This document shows, piece by piece, positions 19,509 through 30,685 of a stretch of 49,026 nucleotides of DNA; the stretch's first letter is position 1; every line of letters starts with the position of its first letter. Source of the stretch: Vulcanisaeta distributa JCM 11216 (GTDB taxonomy: Archaea; Thermoproteota; Thermoprotei; Thermoproteales; Thermocladiaceae); the NCBI RefSeq assembly GCF_001315985.1, contig NZ_BBBI01000015.1, positions 1-49,026 of the forward strand. The letters are read 5' to 3'. The notes beneath the pieces were generated by a model. That model did no database searches, was not told the origin of the DNA, and saw only the letters and a list, made by a program, of their open reading frames with translations. The position numbers and the translations under genes were made by a program.

Positions 19509-20576
19509 TTCTCACTAATCAAGGCTTTATTCCTAATTAAGTCGAGATTTAATAAGAGTGTTCTCAGTAAATTTTCAACTTGCCTTAGATCCTCAACGTT
19601 AATTAATGAAGCTGGTGAGTGTATGTACCTTGCAGGAGTTGATATTACCAATGATGGCACGCCAGTACCGTAGGTATGCACAATCCCCCCCGCGTCTGTA
19701 CCACCATACGGGTTAACCTGGACTTGGTACTTAACATTATTGCTCTCGGCGAGCTCGATGGCCGCCGATAATAACCTAGGGTTAGCAATCATAGACCTAT
19801 CATATGCCCTTAACGCAGCACCGCCGCCAATCCTTGTTATCCAAACATCCTCACTACTTGTTGGTACGTCAGCGGCAACCGTAGTCTCCACGATAAACGC
19901 CATGTGAGGATTAACCTGGTGAACAACCGCATTAATACCCCCCCTGAGGCCAACCTCCTCCTGGGTATTCCATGAGAAGTACAGCGATACGTCACCACTA
20001 ACCTTATTCCTAATGTCCCTAAGCGTGTCTATTAGAACTGTACAGCCAACCCTATTATCAAAGGCCTTACCAATAGCCACGGAACCCCCCCTCTGCCTAA
20101 AATTACCAACAAACGTGCCTGGGGTGCCCGGCATTACACCGCTCTTTAAAACCTCATCTCTACTGCTAAATCCTGCATCGACGTATAACTCCTCAAACCT
20201 TGATGGGGGCTTCTCCTTACGTAAATGCGGTGGATCAACACCAACAACACCGACTATATCACTGTTCTTCCCCCCCATGAACACCAGCTCCTTATCAAGG
20301 AGAGTCCATGGGTCTAAACCGCCGATAGGTATTATTCTTAGAAAGCCCCCCCTTTGGTCTATGTGAGAAACCATAACGCCAACCTCATCCATGTGCGCAC
20401 TAATTAGGACCTTAAATGGGCCATTACCAACCTGGCAATTAGGTTCCCCATGTTGTCAATCATAATATCATCCACATAATCACTTATGAAACCCCCCTAA
20501 TAACTCTCCTAACTCTATCTTCAAAGCCTGAAGGGCCGATCTCCATTGATAATTGGCCCAGTATGTCTATGTCCAT
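19505..20576 (-). CDS. M42-family aminopeptidase (TET-type), frameshifted N-terminus
   Basis: Self-compartmentalising zinc/cobalt aminopeptidase that degrades short peptides. Metal and catalytic motifs: SAHMDEVG, AFDNRVG, TQEEVGLRG, ETTVAAD and GGTDAG, with RYIHSP near the end. The long frame starts at the metal-binding AHMDEVG; the first 60 residues (MDIDILGQLSMEIGPSGFED) lie upstream from ATG 20576. Breaks are C6 near 20491-20496 (C7 expected) and CC at 20431-20432 (CCC expected). C7 runs double residues in HIDQRGGFL, VGLRGGIN and TDAGGIV, where the family has one Gly. About 357 residues. Confidence 0.9.
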
Positions 20577-20620
20577 ACAAGTGCAGGGATTGTCTAGACT
20601 TAAAAATTTTGAACCTGTGA

Positions 20621-21668
20621 TTAAGCTAGGTTATAATTCTTACCTGTAGCTACAAGATTAAGCATCAAATCTGTCTTCTTAATTGAGTCCCACTTACTGG
20701 AGAGCTTGAACATGGCTCTCACGGCATCTATGTTCTCAGGAACCACAATACTTTCCTGGTGAACACCCTGCATTAGGAAAAGCTCGTTCTGGAATACAGT
20801 TATTGAGTCCTCAATTACCGCATTCTCCATAACATCACCCCCCCTAAGCTACCCATGTCCCTAGCCCACTCAATTATTTGCGCAAGGGATTCGAACTTCC
20901 TTGACGCCGAGTTGAACAACAATATCCTAGGTGTCTCCTCGAGAACCTTCATAACCTCGCCCTTACTTACCTGACCATCAAACTCTATGTTGACCATGTG
21001 TAGGTGCATCATTGTCGTGGGTACTGCAACGGCCATAGTTATTATATCTATGGTCGGTATTACCGTCTGCACGTCAGGTCCATGATGACTGGGCACCGTT
21101 GCAGGGTTAAAAACAACATCATTGATCGGACCCTTCTTGTGTTCCCTAGGATCGGCCCCCCTCCTCACTAAGTATGCCCTAACTCTCCTTACCCTATAGC
21201 CATGGATCAGGAAGGCGCTTATTAATCTTGAGAGAGCCGTTGTATTGCAACTAACTACCCTAACAAACCTCTTGCCAACAGCCACATCGTAATTGGCGAG
21301 CGCGTTAAAACTTACCTCGGCCACCTCGGCCTCCTCACCACCCTGGAATATGGCCCTTAACCCAGCTGGCTCGTAAATTTTAGCCCTATTCTCCGCGCCA
21401 ACGCCATCTGGCGTTGCGTCAATAATTACATCAACGTTCTTAATAAGGTCATTAACAGTCCCCGCGACTTTAATCCCGGCCTTCTCGAACTTACTAACCC
21501 TATCTTCATAGGTATATAACTTAATGCCCTTACCTATGGCAACCTCACTCTCATAATCAGGCGTTTGCTTAATCACACCAACTAGCTCCATATCATCCAT
21601 CCTCATTACTGCATCGGCAACCTCTTCCCAATTGTCCCATAACCCATTATGCCTACTTTAACAACCAT
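20621..21668 (-). CDS. gap: Archaeal glyceraldehyde-3-phosphate dehydrogenase (phosphorylating), frameshifted
   Basis: Interconverts GAP and 1,3-bisphosphoglycerate, mainly for gluconeogenesis in hyperthermophiles. The N-terminal Rossmann motif [11 protein letters not shown] starts at ATG 21668. The catalytic cysteine is in [29 protein letters not shown] and [11 protein letters not shown] are archaeal blocks. Breaks: CC at 21621-21622 (CCC joins [12 protein letters not shown]) and C7 at 20838-20844 (5 or 8 gives [18 protein letters not shown]). About 348 residues. It begins 3 bases after the pgk stop: one operon. Confidence 0.93.
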
Positions 21669-21671
21669 GGC

Positions 21672-22885
21672 TCACACCCAGAACCTCGATTTCGATAGCT
21701 CAAGAGCCTTAATACCGGGCAGGTATGGATCTGCAAGGAACTGGATAAATGCTCTACCGCCAGTGGATACATGGCTTATCCTGTTTATTAATCCAAACCT
21801 CTTGGCCGACATTATTGTGTGGCCACCACCAATTACCGTGAATTGGGCATTATCAACCATAGCCTTCATAACGTCTTTCGTACCTACCGCAAACTGGTCA
21901 ACTTCGACTAAACCAAGCGGCCCCGTCATTATTGCAATATCGGTTGTTTCCAGGTAATTAATAAATAAATCAATGGTCGCAGGTCCTATGTCAAGCATTG
22001 ACTGCGCGTTGCTTGGCTCAATCACCTTACCATCAGCTTGAACGGCGTCCATCGGGAGTACGACTTTATCACTGAATAATTTCATAATATCCATGGCATC
22101 ATTCATTACATTCTGATCAACCTTAACATTACTAAGTAACTTATTATTACCGTATCTCAGGGCTAGGAATAATTGACTAACTAAGCCGCCAATCAATACC
22201 TTGTTAACTAAGTTCTTGCTTAATAGTGTCTTAATGGTCTTCACAGTTTCGGGAACCTTCGCACCGCCTGCTATCAATACTGTAGATACACCCCCTCATG
22301 TTAAGCACCTTACCTAGTGCATTAACCTCATTCTCCATAATAAGTCCCATACAACTTGGCAACACGTACGGGAACCCCCACAATACTAGGCTGCGATCTA
22401 TGTGCCGTGGCGAAGGCATCAAGAATGAAGTAATTAAATAATGGCGCTAACCTCCTTACTAAGTACGTATTTGCGAGCTTTTGCGGCTCTCCCTCAATAA
22501 CTTCCTCACTTACAAACCTAAGGTTATCAAGCATCAATACTTCACCAGGTCTTAACTTACTTATTTCCTCACGTGCCCTGGGCCCTATGACATCATCTAT
22601 AAAGTGCACGTCCATGCCCAGGTACTTACTAAGTGCCTTAGCATGTGTTTCAAGGGACACAAATTCTGGGTCTCCGGGCCTGCCCTGGTGCGTAATTACA
22701 ACGACTGGTAGGTCTGAATCGACGAGGTACCTAATGGTCCTTGAATGAGCCTCAATCCTATATTCATCAAGTATTTCGCCGGAGTCCCTATTTATTGGGA
22801 CATTCATATCGACCCTAACTAACACCCTACCCTTACTGCATAGGTTTATCGTTGGAAGTGAACTGGGTAAACTGGGTAAACTCAT
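21672..22885 (-). CDS. pgk: Phosphoglycerate kinase, two frameshifts
   Basis: Interconverts 1,3-bisphosphoglycerate and 3-phosphoglycerate with ADP/ATP, acting with the GAPDH encoded right after it. Visible: VLVRVDMNVPI, ITHQGRPGDP, MLDNLRF, LDAFATAHRSQPSIVG, IAGGAKVPETV, and the C-terminal VIGGGHTI with HVSTGG. Breaks are two C5 runs, 22375-22379 and 22291-22295, each of which should be C4; this restores SIVGFPYVLPSCMGLIMENE and MRGVSTVLIAGGAKV. About 404 residues, normal. The start ATG 22885 follows an AT-rich promoter region. Confidence 0.94.
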
Positions 22886-23014
22886 ACTACTCAGTTTTGA
22901 CTAGGTACTATATTTAAAATTTTCCTACCATAGTAATAATTATAATTATTAATAATTTACAAATTCACGGAGAAAGCAAGATTTTTAATCCGAAGAGGTT
23001 ATGTAAATGGGAAC

Positions 23015-23608
23015 ATGATAAGTGACTACATGAAGGGTGGCTTTAGGCTCGTGGTTGAGAAGAATAGGTTGAAGGCGATCAGCGATTCGGTAAAGGCAAT
23101 TGAGGAGGAATTTGGTGTTAAGGTAATTATTGATAATGATAAGGGTGAGGTTACGATAATTCCAGGTAGTAATACAAACTTTGATCAGTTGATGAAGGCT
23201 AAGAATATCATTGAGGCAATATCATACGGCTTTGATTATAATGATGCCCAAAACCTAAGGAGTGATGATTATACCCTTGAGATAATTGATTTGAGGGACT
23301 ATGTCGATAAGGATAAGTCCAACCACATTAGTAGGATTAAGGCTAGGATAATTGGTGAGGATGGTAGGGCTAAGAGGGTTCTTCAGGAATTAACGGATAC
23401 GAATATAGCGATTGGCGATAAATACATAGCAATACTTGGTCTATATGAGAATGTTAAGGTGGCTAGGGAAGCCATAGAGATGCTGATTCGCGGTAGGCAG
23501 CATGCCACTGTGTATAGGTGGATCCAGAATTGGAGGAGGGAGAGTAGGTATAGGGAGTTAATGGAGAGATTGAGCAGGACTTATTATGAGGAAGGTGATG
23601 AGAGTTGA
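23015..23608 (+). CDS. KH-domain ribosome-maturation protein (aDim2/PNO1-like)
   Basis: Two KH-type segments: residues about 10-75 (degenerate) and 105-165 with the GxxG loop IGEDGRAKRV. Length (197) and layout match archaeal Dim2/Krr1-like proteins, which bind pre-16S rRNA near its 3' end and assist small-subunit maturation. Intact frame, ATG 23015 behind TTTTTAATC. The last 25 bases overlap the convergent S3Ae gene when that gene is read to its proper stop. Confidence 0.85.
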   Translation: MISDYMKGGFRLVVEKNRLKAISDSVKAIEEEFGVKVIIDNDKGEVTIIPGSNTNFDQLMKAKNIIEAISYGFDYNDAQNLRSDDYTLEIIDLRDYVDKDKSNHISRIKARIIGEDGRAKRVLQELTDTNIAIGDKYIAILGLYENVKVAREAIEMLIRGRQHATVYRWIQNWRRESRYRELMERLSRTYYEEGDES

Positions 23609-24265
23609 GACATTGCTTCTGTAACCTTAACAGCCTCGCCAGCCGGCTTAACCTCACCACCAGTTGGGTATCTTAATACCTTTATCTTGAAAACCTCAAC
23701 CTTCCTTAAGGGGGTATATCCTCTTACCAACGGCAAATAATTGATTGCTAACATCGCCAAATACTGCGGCCTTTATAAAACCATTAAAGTCAACCTTGCC
23801 CGCAACCTCATTTAATGCCTTTGAAAACTCACTCCTAATGGCTCTCTTTTGACTTGATTTACATCTTGTTGGTGTCATTGCCAATATTGTAACCCTAAGT
23901 AACGCGTTGTCCGTGGTATTTATATCCTGAATCAGCTGTATGAGACTGGAGCCTCTTCTAATTAGGCTCTTTACGTAATCTCTCGTCAATTCCATGCCCT
24001 TAAACCTTGTGTAGGCCTTCTCACCCTCAACTTTGTCTATTTGGAATCTTAACTTTATGTGTAAATGACCGAGATCCCTCGTTATGTCAAATAATGTAAC
24101 CTCTATGGTCCTGCCAATAAGCGCGTTAGGTTCATTAGCAGGTATCTCACCAAGTTCTATCCCGTTAAATAACGCGGGCGCGTATACAATGTACCATTTC
24201 TTGATCATCCACTTACCTGTCTTAACCTGCTTCTGCTCAGACACGTTGGTCTTATCGACAATCAA
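23584..24265 (-). CDS. rps3ae: Ribosomal protein S3Ae (eS1), C-terminus frameshifted
   Basis: KTGKWMIKKWYIVYAPALFN and GRTIEVTLFDI are the hallmark N-terminal blocks, and TPTRCKSSQKRAIR the central one. The open frame stops at PLKEG; a change at the G5 run 23710-23714 (six or three) continues as LRKVEVFKIKVLRYPTGGEV and ends near 23584. About 227 residues. Start TTG 24265 fits the frame. Upstream on the same strand lies Pcc1 and then a RecJ-like gene, an arrangement I recall from other archaea. Confidence 0.93.
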
Positions 24266-24283
24266 AAAACCCTTTTTATATTT

Positions 24284-24547
24284 TTACCTTCCTAACTTAT
24301 TGAGGGATTCCATCACTACCCTAAGGCTCCTAATGAAATCGTCGATTGTATTATAAACACTTAATATTCTATCGCTCTCTACATTATACGTAACTTCATA
24401 AATTAATTTACCATCAATGCATTTAATCATTGACAACAAGCCAGGCGGCAGTTCTTTTTCGTCAGGTAATAATGAAGACACGGCTACTTGGCATTCATCA
24501 ATGGACTTCATCGTGATTTCAAGAGTAACCTTGCCTCTGATAATCAT
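24284..24547 (-). CDS. pcc1: KEOPS complex subunit Pcc1
   Basis: 87 residues with the CTAG/Pcc1 pattern: an N-terminal strand (GKVTLEITMKS), AVSSLLPDEKELP, and the C-terminal helix TIDDFIRSLRVVMESLNKL. Pcc1 is the dimerisation platform of KEOPS and helps bind tRNA during t6A synthesis. ATG 24547 overlaps the stop of the upstream RecJ/Cdc45-like gene and the S3Ae gene follows after 18 bases. Intact. Confidence 0.85.
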   Translation of the reverse strand: MIIRGKVTLEITMKSIDECQVAVSSLLPDEKELPPGLLSMIKCIDGKLIYEVTYNVESDRILSVYNTIDDFIRSLRVVMESLNKLGR

Positions 24548-25705
24548 TGTCTCAAGCCTCTTACTACTATTGAGTAATTACCACGTTTGAACACTAATTC
24601 AGCGTCCGTAACGTCCTCATTAAATGCACAAATTAATTGTGTTTCTTCATTTTCCAATAGGAAGATTTTATTCTTACTCTCGGTTTTGAAACCAATGATT
24701 GAGCATAATCTATCAATTAATGTTAATGGTTGATAACCTTGCCTAACCATAATACTGTCCTTATCTAGTTGACCCACAAGCTCACCAAATATGGCCATAT
24801 ATCTAGTGATTAAGTTATCCATAGCCTTAATACTCTGTGGATTAAGTACTGGGTTTAATAAACCACCTGCATATTCCCAAAGCACTAATTGGGACTCTAC
24901 GGCTAATATGGACTCTAGAACATCAAAATCCGTATTGACCCACTTCCTATGCATAAGCACGAGTTTATCAAGGTAATCACCTCTAAACCCAGACCTCAGC
25001 ATGAAATCACCAATATATTTTAACAATGCCATCACTTCTCCCTCATTAAGTTCCTTATATGTTGCATCAGTTCTTTTGGCGATTGTCTTTACGAGGTTCT
25101 TAGCCTCATTCTCATTACCAGTAATTCCAGGTATTACTGGTGAGAATGCTCGTGAAAGTGAAATACTTAGTGGTAGCCTAAGTATGCCAGGTAATGCTGG
25201 ATAATTAATGAGTTCGGTTGTTAGCCATCCATTAAATAATGAAATATTGTAATCAGGGGTTACGGAAAATTCGTGGATAACGGCTGTTTCTAGGAACCTT
25301 ATTGAATCTTGGCTTAATTCATTATTTAGTAATTGCCATATTAGTTGGGGGCATTGATTCGTTGAATTCAAGGTAAGCATCAGTATTGACCCAATCAATG
25401 CCTTCCCTACCAATTATAAGCGTCTTTTTTCCATTGATGGTGTTCGCCAATTCATTGAGTCTCATGACCACTGGCGGGTCAATAAGTAGTATTGAATTAT
25501 ACCTGCCTATTACATCCCTCCTTAAGTCGTTTAATGAATCCAGCGTTAATAGTGTTACGTGTGTTATCAAACCCCCCCTCCTAAATCTCTCCATTAATAG
25601 GGCTATGGCTGAAAATAGAGAGTTTATGAATGGTGGCACTACCATTAGTAAGCTATCTGATGAATTAATAATAGAATCCAAAACGACTTTACTCTTTGAT
25701 TTCAC
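24544..25705 (-). CDS. Degenerate DHH/RecJ-Cdc45-like protein (probable CMG helicase factor), frameshifted
   Basis: N-terminal part (SLLMVVPPFINSLFSAIAL, then YNSILLIDPP) has the alternating strand-helix layout of a DHH phosphoesterase but lacks the D-x-D and DHH metal residues. The middle (LPGILRLPLSISLSRAFSPV, ending with MLRSGFRGDYLDKL) resembles RecJ-like C-terminal regions. Position immediately before pcc1 and rps3ae is, as I recall, where archaeal RecJ/GAN or Cdc45 homologues sit. I infer an inactive Cdc45-type partner of GINS-MCM. The frame joins if G5 at 25347-25351 is G4 (NESMPQLIWQLLNN). About 387 residues. Assignment depends largely on context. Confidence 0.55.
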
Positions 25706-25772
25706 ATAATGCGGTACGAAAATACTTATTTTAATAATTACTTAGGTGTGGGATTAATAAATACGGAATAAA

Positions 25773-27499
25773 TCATATATAAACCGCGGTGTTCTTTGCA
25801 AGCTTTATCTTAAGCCAGTCCTTCACATCCATCTTAAAGCTGTGCTCAACCTTATCCCTGTGGAAGTTATTCATTGTGCAGAAGGGTATTATCCTACCGT
25901 CAGGCGTTGCGTAGTGTATATCGCACCTCTGGACCCTATGTACATCGAAGTTAAAGACATCCATGAAGTGCATTATCCCGAGTCCAATCACGTTAAACAT
26001 GACCTGACCCAGCGATTCATAGTCCTTCTTTATCAGGAAATTAGCGAGTATGTTCCTAAAGCTCTTGTGCTTAACGTATCTGAGCAACTTTAAGGTTTCC
26101 ACAGTGGCTATTCCCCCCTCCAAACACCGCCTCTAACGGCCTTGCCGTGTATGTCCCAGACGGCCTTTTCGAAGCCATCAACATCGACGATTTTCGTTAT
26201 TGGGAGTATTTCCTTAGTATCCTGGTCATAGTAAATAAACGTTGATGCTCCGCAAACCGGGTTATTGCCGAATATCGGCTTTGGACTACCTGTTATTGCC
26301 TCAACAAGCTTACCAAGGGCCACGGGCCAATTAACCGGTCTCCAATCCCACCTACTAATCTTACCACCTGTCTGTTCCTCAATCTCGATAAGCACATCGG
26401 GTATTGTGATCCTAAATTGCCTAATCTCCTCGGGACTATACTCCTTAGCTCTGCCCGCGAAGGCCACAGGCTGTATATTAATCCACCTAACCACATCCCT
26501 ATTCTCAACCGCGAAGTCAATTATCTTACCAATATCCTTATCATTGTAGTTCCTGGCCATCGTAACCACTAAAACCACGGACCTATGACCAAGCTTCCTG
26601 GCGTTCTCAATAACCTTCTTCTTAACGGCCGCATACGCCCTGGGGTCATAAAGCCTATGTCTCCATACACCTTGATTATTAGGGTCTATAGTATCAAATT
26701 GTAGATAAATCGTTGACATACCGGCATCCAATAACTTCTTGTAGTAGTCAATATCATTTGCAAGCCTTATACCATTAGTATTAACCTCAATGTGATCAAA
26801 GCCGAGCGCCTTAGCCATCCTAATAATTTCTGGCAAATCATTCCTTAGTGTTGGTTCACCACCACTAAATTGAATGGCATTTGGCGCCCAAGGCTTCTGA
26901 GCCCTAAGGGTCCTGAGCATGTATTCTATTTGTTCGAGCGTTGGCTCATATACGTAACCAGCTGCATAGGCGTTGGCAAAGCACACGGGGCACTTCATGT
27001 TGCATCTATTTGTCACGTCAATTATTGCAAGCACAGTATTTGTCTTATGAACGGGACACAATCCGCAAGCGAAGGGACAACCGCTGGTGGTTACGTAGTA
27101 GTTCAGGTCAGTATTGGGATTCGCAGTGCCCTTACCGATGTATTCAGGGGCATCCCACTGGAGGAAGTAGTAGTAAAGCTCAGCATCGCCCCCCCAGTAC
27201 AGGTCCCTGAAGGTTCCGTGTTCTGGGCAAGTCTTCTTCAGCCATATCGCCCCCCCATCCTCCTCATAAACAACCATTGGTATCTGCCTACTGCAGACCG
27301 GGCACACGGATACCGAGACCTTAACAACCCTAACATGGTCAGGCAAACCAAATTGCTTCTTCCACATCTGCTGTAGTCTCTCATTTTCTAGGGTATTCCT
27401 GTAGTGCTTAGGCAATTTAAACCTACTTAAATCCACAAGAGGCTTTCTTGGTCTTTGCGCTTCAATTAGTTCTGTTTTCGCCGCCACTACCTGAACCAT
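25773..27499 (-). CDS. tes: Radical SAM tetraether-lipid synthase (Tes/COG1964 family), frameshifted near C-terminus
   Basis: Tes joins two archaeol chains through an sp3-sp3 carbon bond to make GDGT tetraether lipids. The radical SAM cluster motif is CNMKCPVC; other family cysteines are CPVC, CPEHG and GCPFACGLCPVHK, all in the expected order, followed by FSGGEPTLRNDLPEI. The last 116 residues (FCTMNNFHRDKVEH) are in another frame, restored if C6 at 26113-26118 is C7. About 575 residues. EEDGGAIW and YWGGDAEL each carry one Gly more than the family pattern, from C7 runs. Divergent from a TrmB-like regulator. Confidence 0.85.
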
Positions 27500-27520
27500 T
27501 ACGGAACTTGAGGGTTAATT

Positions 27521-27528
27521 ATTTAAAA
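27521..27528 (-). promoter_or_regulatory. TATA box for the tetraether-synthase gene
   Basis: ATTTAAAA (TTTTAAAT on the minus strand) lies about 22-29 bases upstream of the ATG at 27499. The same AT block is 39-46 bases before the divergent TrmB-like gene and could serve both. Confidence 0.5.
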
Positions 27529-27566
27529 GCTTTGTCACCAATTGATACTCTCAGAAGTGTTTTAGT

Positions 27567-28316
27567 ATGAGCATTGAGAAGAGACTTCAAGAACTTGCTA
27601 GGCTCATTGGATTGACTAGTTATGACATAAAGGCCTACATTGCTCTTGTGGAGAACGGCCCATTAACCGCTAGGGACGTTGCATTAAAGGCTAGTATTCC
27701 TTCATCGAAGGTTTACTCAGTGCTTCATAAACTGTACAGGTTAGGTTACGTTGAAATTGATGACAAGAAGAGACCCGAGTTATTCTATGCCGTGTCTCCA
27801 ACGGACATATTCAATAGATTAATACAGAGATTTTCTGATTACGTTAATTCAATAAAGCCATTAATAGATTCATTGCAGTTAATGTATGAATCGACATATA
27901 AGGGTAGGGTAACCGCCCAAAGCGAGCTGCTTTACGTTGTTAGAGGACTTGATAGCACTAAGGAGTTAATAATGAAATCCATGGGTTATGGCAATCTTGA
28001 CGTTGCAACACCGTACATAGAGCTGCTTGACCATAGGGTGTTATCTATGATTGAGGACATATCACGCAATAACGAGACCAGGTTATTAGTTTCCCGCGAC
28101 ATAACCTACCACGTTAAGGACTTACCGCCTAGAATACATATTAGGGTTAGAGATAAGCTATTTGGCGGTGGCTTTATAGGTATTGGTGGTGTTGTCCTTA
28201 TAATTAAACATGGCATGGACTACATAAGCCTATACTCAAGGCAGGATTACATAATTGATATTGCAAAAACATACTTTAATAATTTATGGAATGATGCTGA
28301 GGTTTTTCAGCGGTGA
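27567..28316 (+). CDS. TrmB-family transcriptional regulator
   Basis: N-terminal winged helix (LTSYDIKAYIALVENGPLTA, SIPSSKVYSVLHKLYRLGYV) is typical of TrmB, followed by a short coiled linker (residues 85-110) and the phospholipase-D-like domain with a possible effector pocket. TrmB members usually respond to sugars and regulate transport and glycolysis genes. The gene at the shared promoter is the tetraether synthase, so control of membrane lipid genes is possible but unproven. Intact, 249 residues; ends one base before the convergent serS. Confidence 0.82.
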   Translation: MSIEKRLQELARLIGLTSYDIKAYIALVENGPLTARDVALKASIPSSKVYSVLHKLYRLGYVEIDDKKRPELFYAVSPTDIFNRLIQRFSDYVNSIKPLIDSLQLMYESTYKGRVTAQSELLYVVRGLDSTKELIMKSMGYGNLDVATPYIELLDHRVLSMIEDISRNNETRLLVSRDITYHVKDLPPRIHIRVRDKLFGGGFIGIGGVVLIIKHGMDYISLYSRQDYIIDIAKTYFNNLWNDAEVFQR

Positions 28317-28317
28317 T

Positions 28318-29722
28318 TTACTCGATAATTGGGTTACCCTTATCATCCCTCTTAACCTTCTTTCTAGGATAAATTGCGTCAGTTGGTCCCTTGCTAAATA
28401 TCTCTAGATACTTCCTCAGGACCTTGGGTATTACCACGGTGCCATCAGGTTCCTGGTAGTTCTCAAGTATTGCCGTTATAGCTCTCGTACTCGCTATGGC
28501 CGTCGAGTTAAGGGTATGCACGAACTCCCTCCTCATGTCCTTCCTGAGAACCCTGATCCCAAGCTTTGCGGACTGCCAGTCAGTACAATTGCTGCATGAT
28601 ACCATTTCCCTATACATTCCCTGGGCAGGCATCCAAACCTCAAGGTCGTACTGCTTAGCGGCGCACCTGCCATGTCGTGTGCACAAAGTAATACTACTCT
28701 ATGCGGTAGGCCAAGGCCTTGCCACAGCTCCTCTGCATTCCTAATCAATTCCTCATGCCACTTCCAACTCTCCTCAGGTAATGAAAACACGAACTGCTCA
28801 ACCTTATGGAACTGGTGAACCCTGAAGATACCCTTCATATCCCTATTACCCGCACTGGCCTCCCTCCTGAAGCTCGGTGATACTCCAACGAATAGTAATG
28901 GTAATTGGTCCTCAAGGAGCTCCGTATGCCTTAGATAGGCGGCTATTGGGTGTTCCGCAGTGCCTATTAGGTATAGGTCCTCATTCTCCACCTTATATAC
29001 CATGTCCTTGAAGGTCTCCATGTCTAGTATCTCGGAAAGGACCTCGTACTTCAGCATGTATGGTGGAAGCACGAGTCTGAAGCCCTTCTTGGTCATGTGG
29101 TCAATAGCGTAAGCTAGCAGTGCATATCAAGCATCACCAAGTCATCAAATAAATAGTAAAACCTTGATCCAGCCACCTCACCGGCCTTGAGGGTATCGCC
29201 CATATTAAGCACAAGCTCGAGCATATCGGCATGCCCAATGGGTTTCCAATCAATGGCTTCATACGGCACATTGAAACCAAAGCGTTCTGTTTGGTCCTTG
29301 AAGTCCTTTAGGTAGCTAACCCAAACCTTGGGCGTTCCATAGAACCTGACCGGTATTGAATCAACACCCTCCGGGCAATTGTAGGGTACACTTTCATGAA
29401 CAAGGTTCGGTATTGACCTAAGCACCCTCTCCCTCTCCCTCTCAACACTTTCTAACTCCTCCTCCCTCCTCTGAATCTCATTCAGTAATTCCTTGGCCTC
29501 CATTATCTTCCTCTCCCTCTCAGCACCACTCAACTTACTAACCTCCCTGGTGATTACGTTATGTCTATGCCTTAGCTCATCAATCTCCGCCTTAAGGCTT
29601 CTCCACTTACTATCCAATTCGATGAATCTATCAACAACGCTAACGTCCATCCTCCTCTTTTTAAGCGAGTCCCTGACAACGTCTGGCTTATTCCTCAATG
29701 CTTCCAATAAGCTCCAGCTCAT
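28318..29722 (-). CDS. serS: Seryl-tRNA synthetase, two frameshifts
   Basis: Class II SerRS. The N-terminal 110 residues are the long antiparallel coiled coil that holds the tRNA-Ser extra arm ([20 protein letters not shown]). The core follows with [17 protein letters not shown] and [11 protein letters not shown] (motif 2), and [18 protein letters not shown] (motif 3). Breaks are near 29125 (one base missing, restoring the [10 protein letters not shown] join) and at 28670-28671 (CC for CCC, giving [16 protein letters not shown]). About 468 residues. Standard bacterial/archaeal type, not the methanogen-type enzyme. Confidence 0.93.
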
Positions 29723-29768
29723 TGCGGTTCTAGGACTTGCATAATTATTAAATTTTATTTGATAATGA

Positions 29769-30685
29769 TTATTTGAAAATCTCAGCTAACTTGAGTATTA
29801 AGTCCCACTGCCTATCTATCTTCTCCTCCATGATCTTGATATCCTCAGGCTTAAGGTGTGCGAACCTACCCTGAATCTTTATGTACTCCTCCAATGGCTT
29901 CCTCCTAGACTTATCCTTGTATGGGAGGCTTGGTGGACTTATCGTCAACTTGCCCTGGTTATACTCCCATAGAACCCAGGCACCGGTCTCAACAGCGAGC
30001 CTAGCCGCCCTAATTGTGTATGAATCATCCATCTTCCAGCCTGGTGGGCATGGCGCATGGAGGTGTATGAACCTAAAGCCTTTGACCTGCATTGCCCTCC
30101 TAACCTTGTCGATGAAGTCCATTGGGTAGCAATACTTGCCGTGGCTACGTAGGGCACCTTATGCATGAGCATTATCAACGCCACATCCTTCCTATCCTCA
30201 GTCTTACCCCTTGGCGATGTTGTTGTCCAAGCCATCCAAGACGTTGTGCCACTTGCCTGGATCCCCGTGTTCATGTAGGCCTCATTATCAGCCATCACAT
30301 AGAGAATGTCCTCATTCCTATACGCAGCACCACTTAATGTGGCGAAACCAATATCCGCAGTTGCGCCATCGCCAGCCCAAACAACCACAGGCCCATTAAT
30401 GCCTCTCTGCCTAATGGCCCTCACCAAGCCGCTGGCCACCGCCGGGCTTGATGCGAATGGCACATGAAGTACAGGCACTGTGTATGCTGTGTATGGTGCG
30501 GAGCCAGGTATTACACTTGAGCACCCCCCCGCCGGTATCACCATGACGAACTTGCCGTCAAGGGCCATAGCCAACTGCCTCATACCAACTTGCAATGGGC
30601 AGCCAGGGCATGCTGCGGTGCCTGGCATGATAAACTTAGTCCTGCCGTACTTATGTAGTTCGGTTATGGTGACCATGCACATCAC
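29769..30685 (-). CDS. porB: 2-oxoacid (pyruvate):ferredoxin oxidoreductase beta subunit, frameshifted
   Basis: Binds thiamine diphosphate and a [4Fe-4S] cluster. CPGC near the N-terminus supplies cluster ligands. GDGATADIGFATLSGA with NEAYMNTGIQASGTT is the TPP site. The C-terminal third (YPMDFIDKVRRAMQVKGFRF) is in another frame, joined if one base is added near 30127. PAGGCSS has an extra Gly from the C7 run near 30524; PAGC is the conserved form. About 306 residues. Last gene of the por operon; its start overlaps the porA stop. Confidence 0.92.

Noticed and set aside
26870..27376. 168-codon plus-strand frame inside the radical SAM gene
   Set aside because: It is a shadow of the minus-strand radical SAM domain, whose cysteine motifs are unambiguous.
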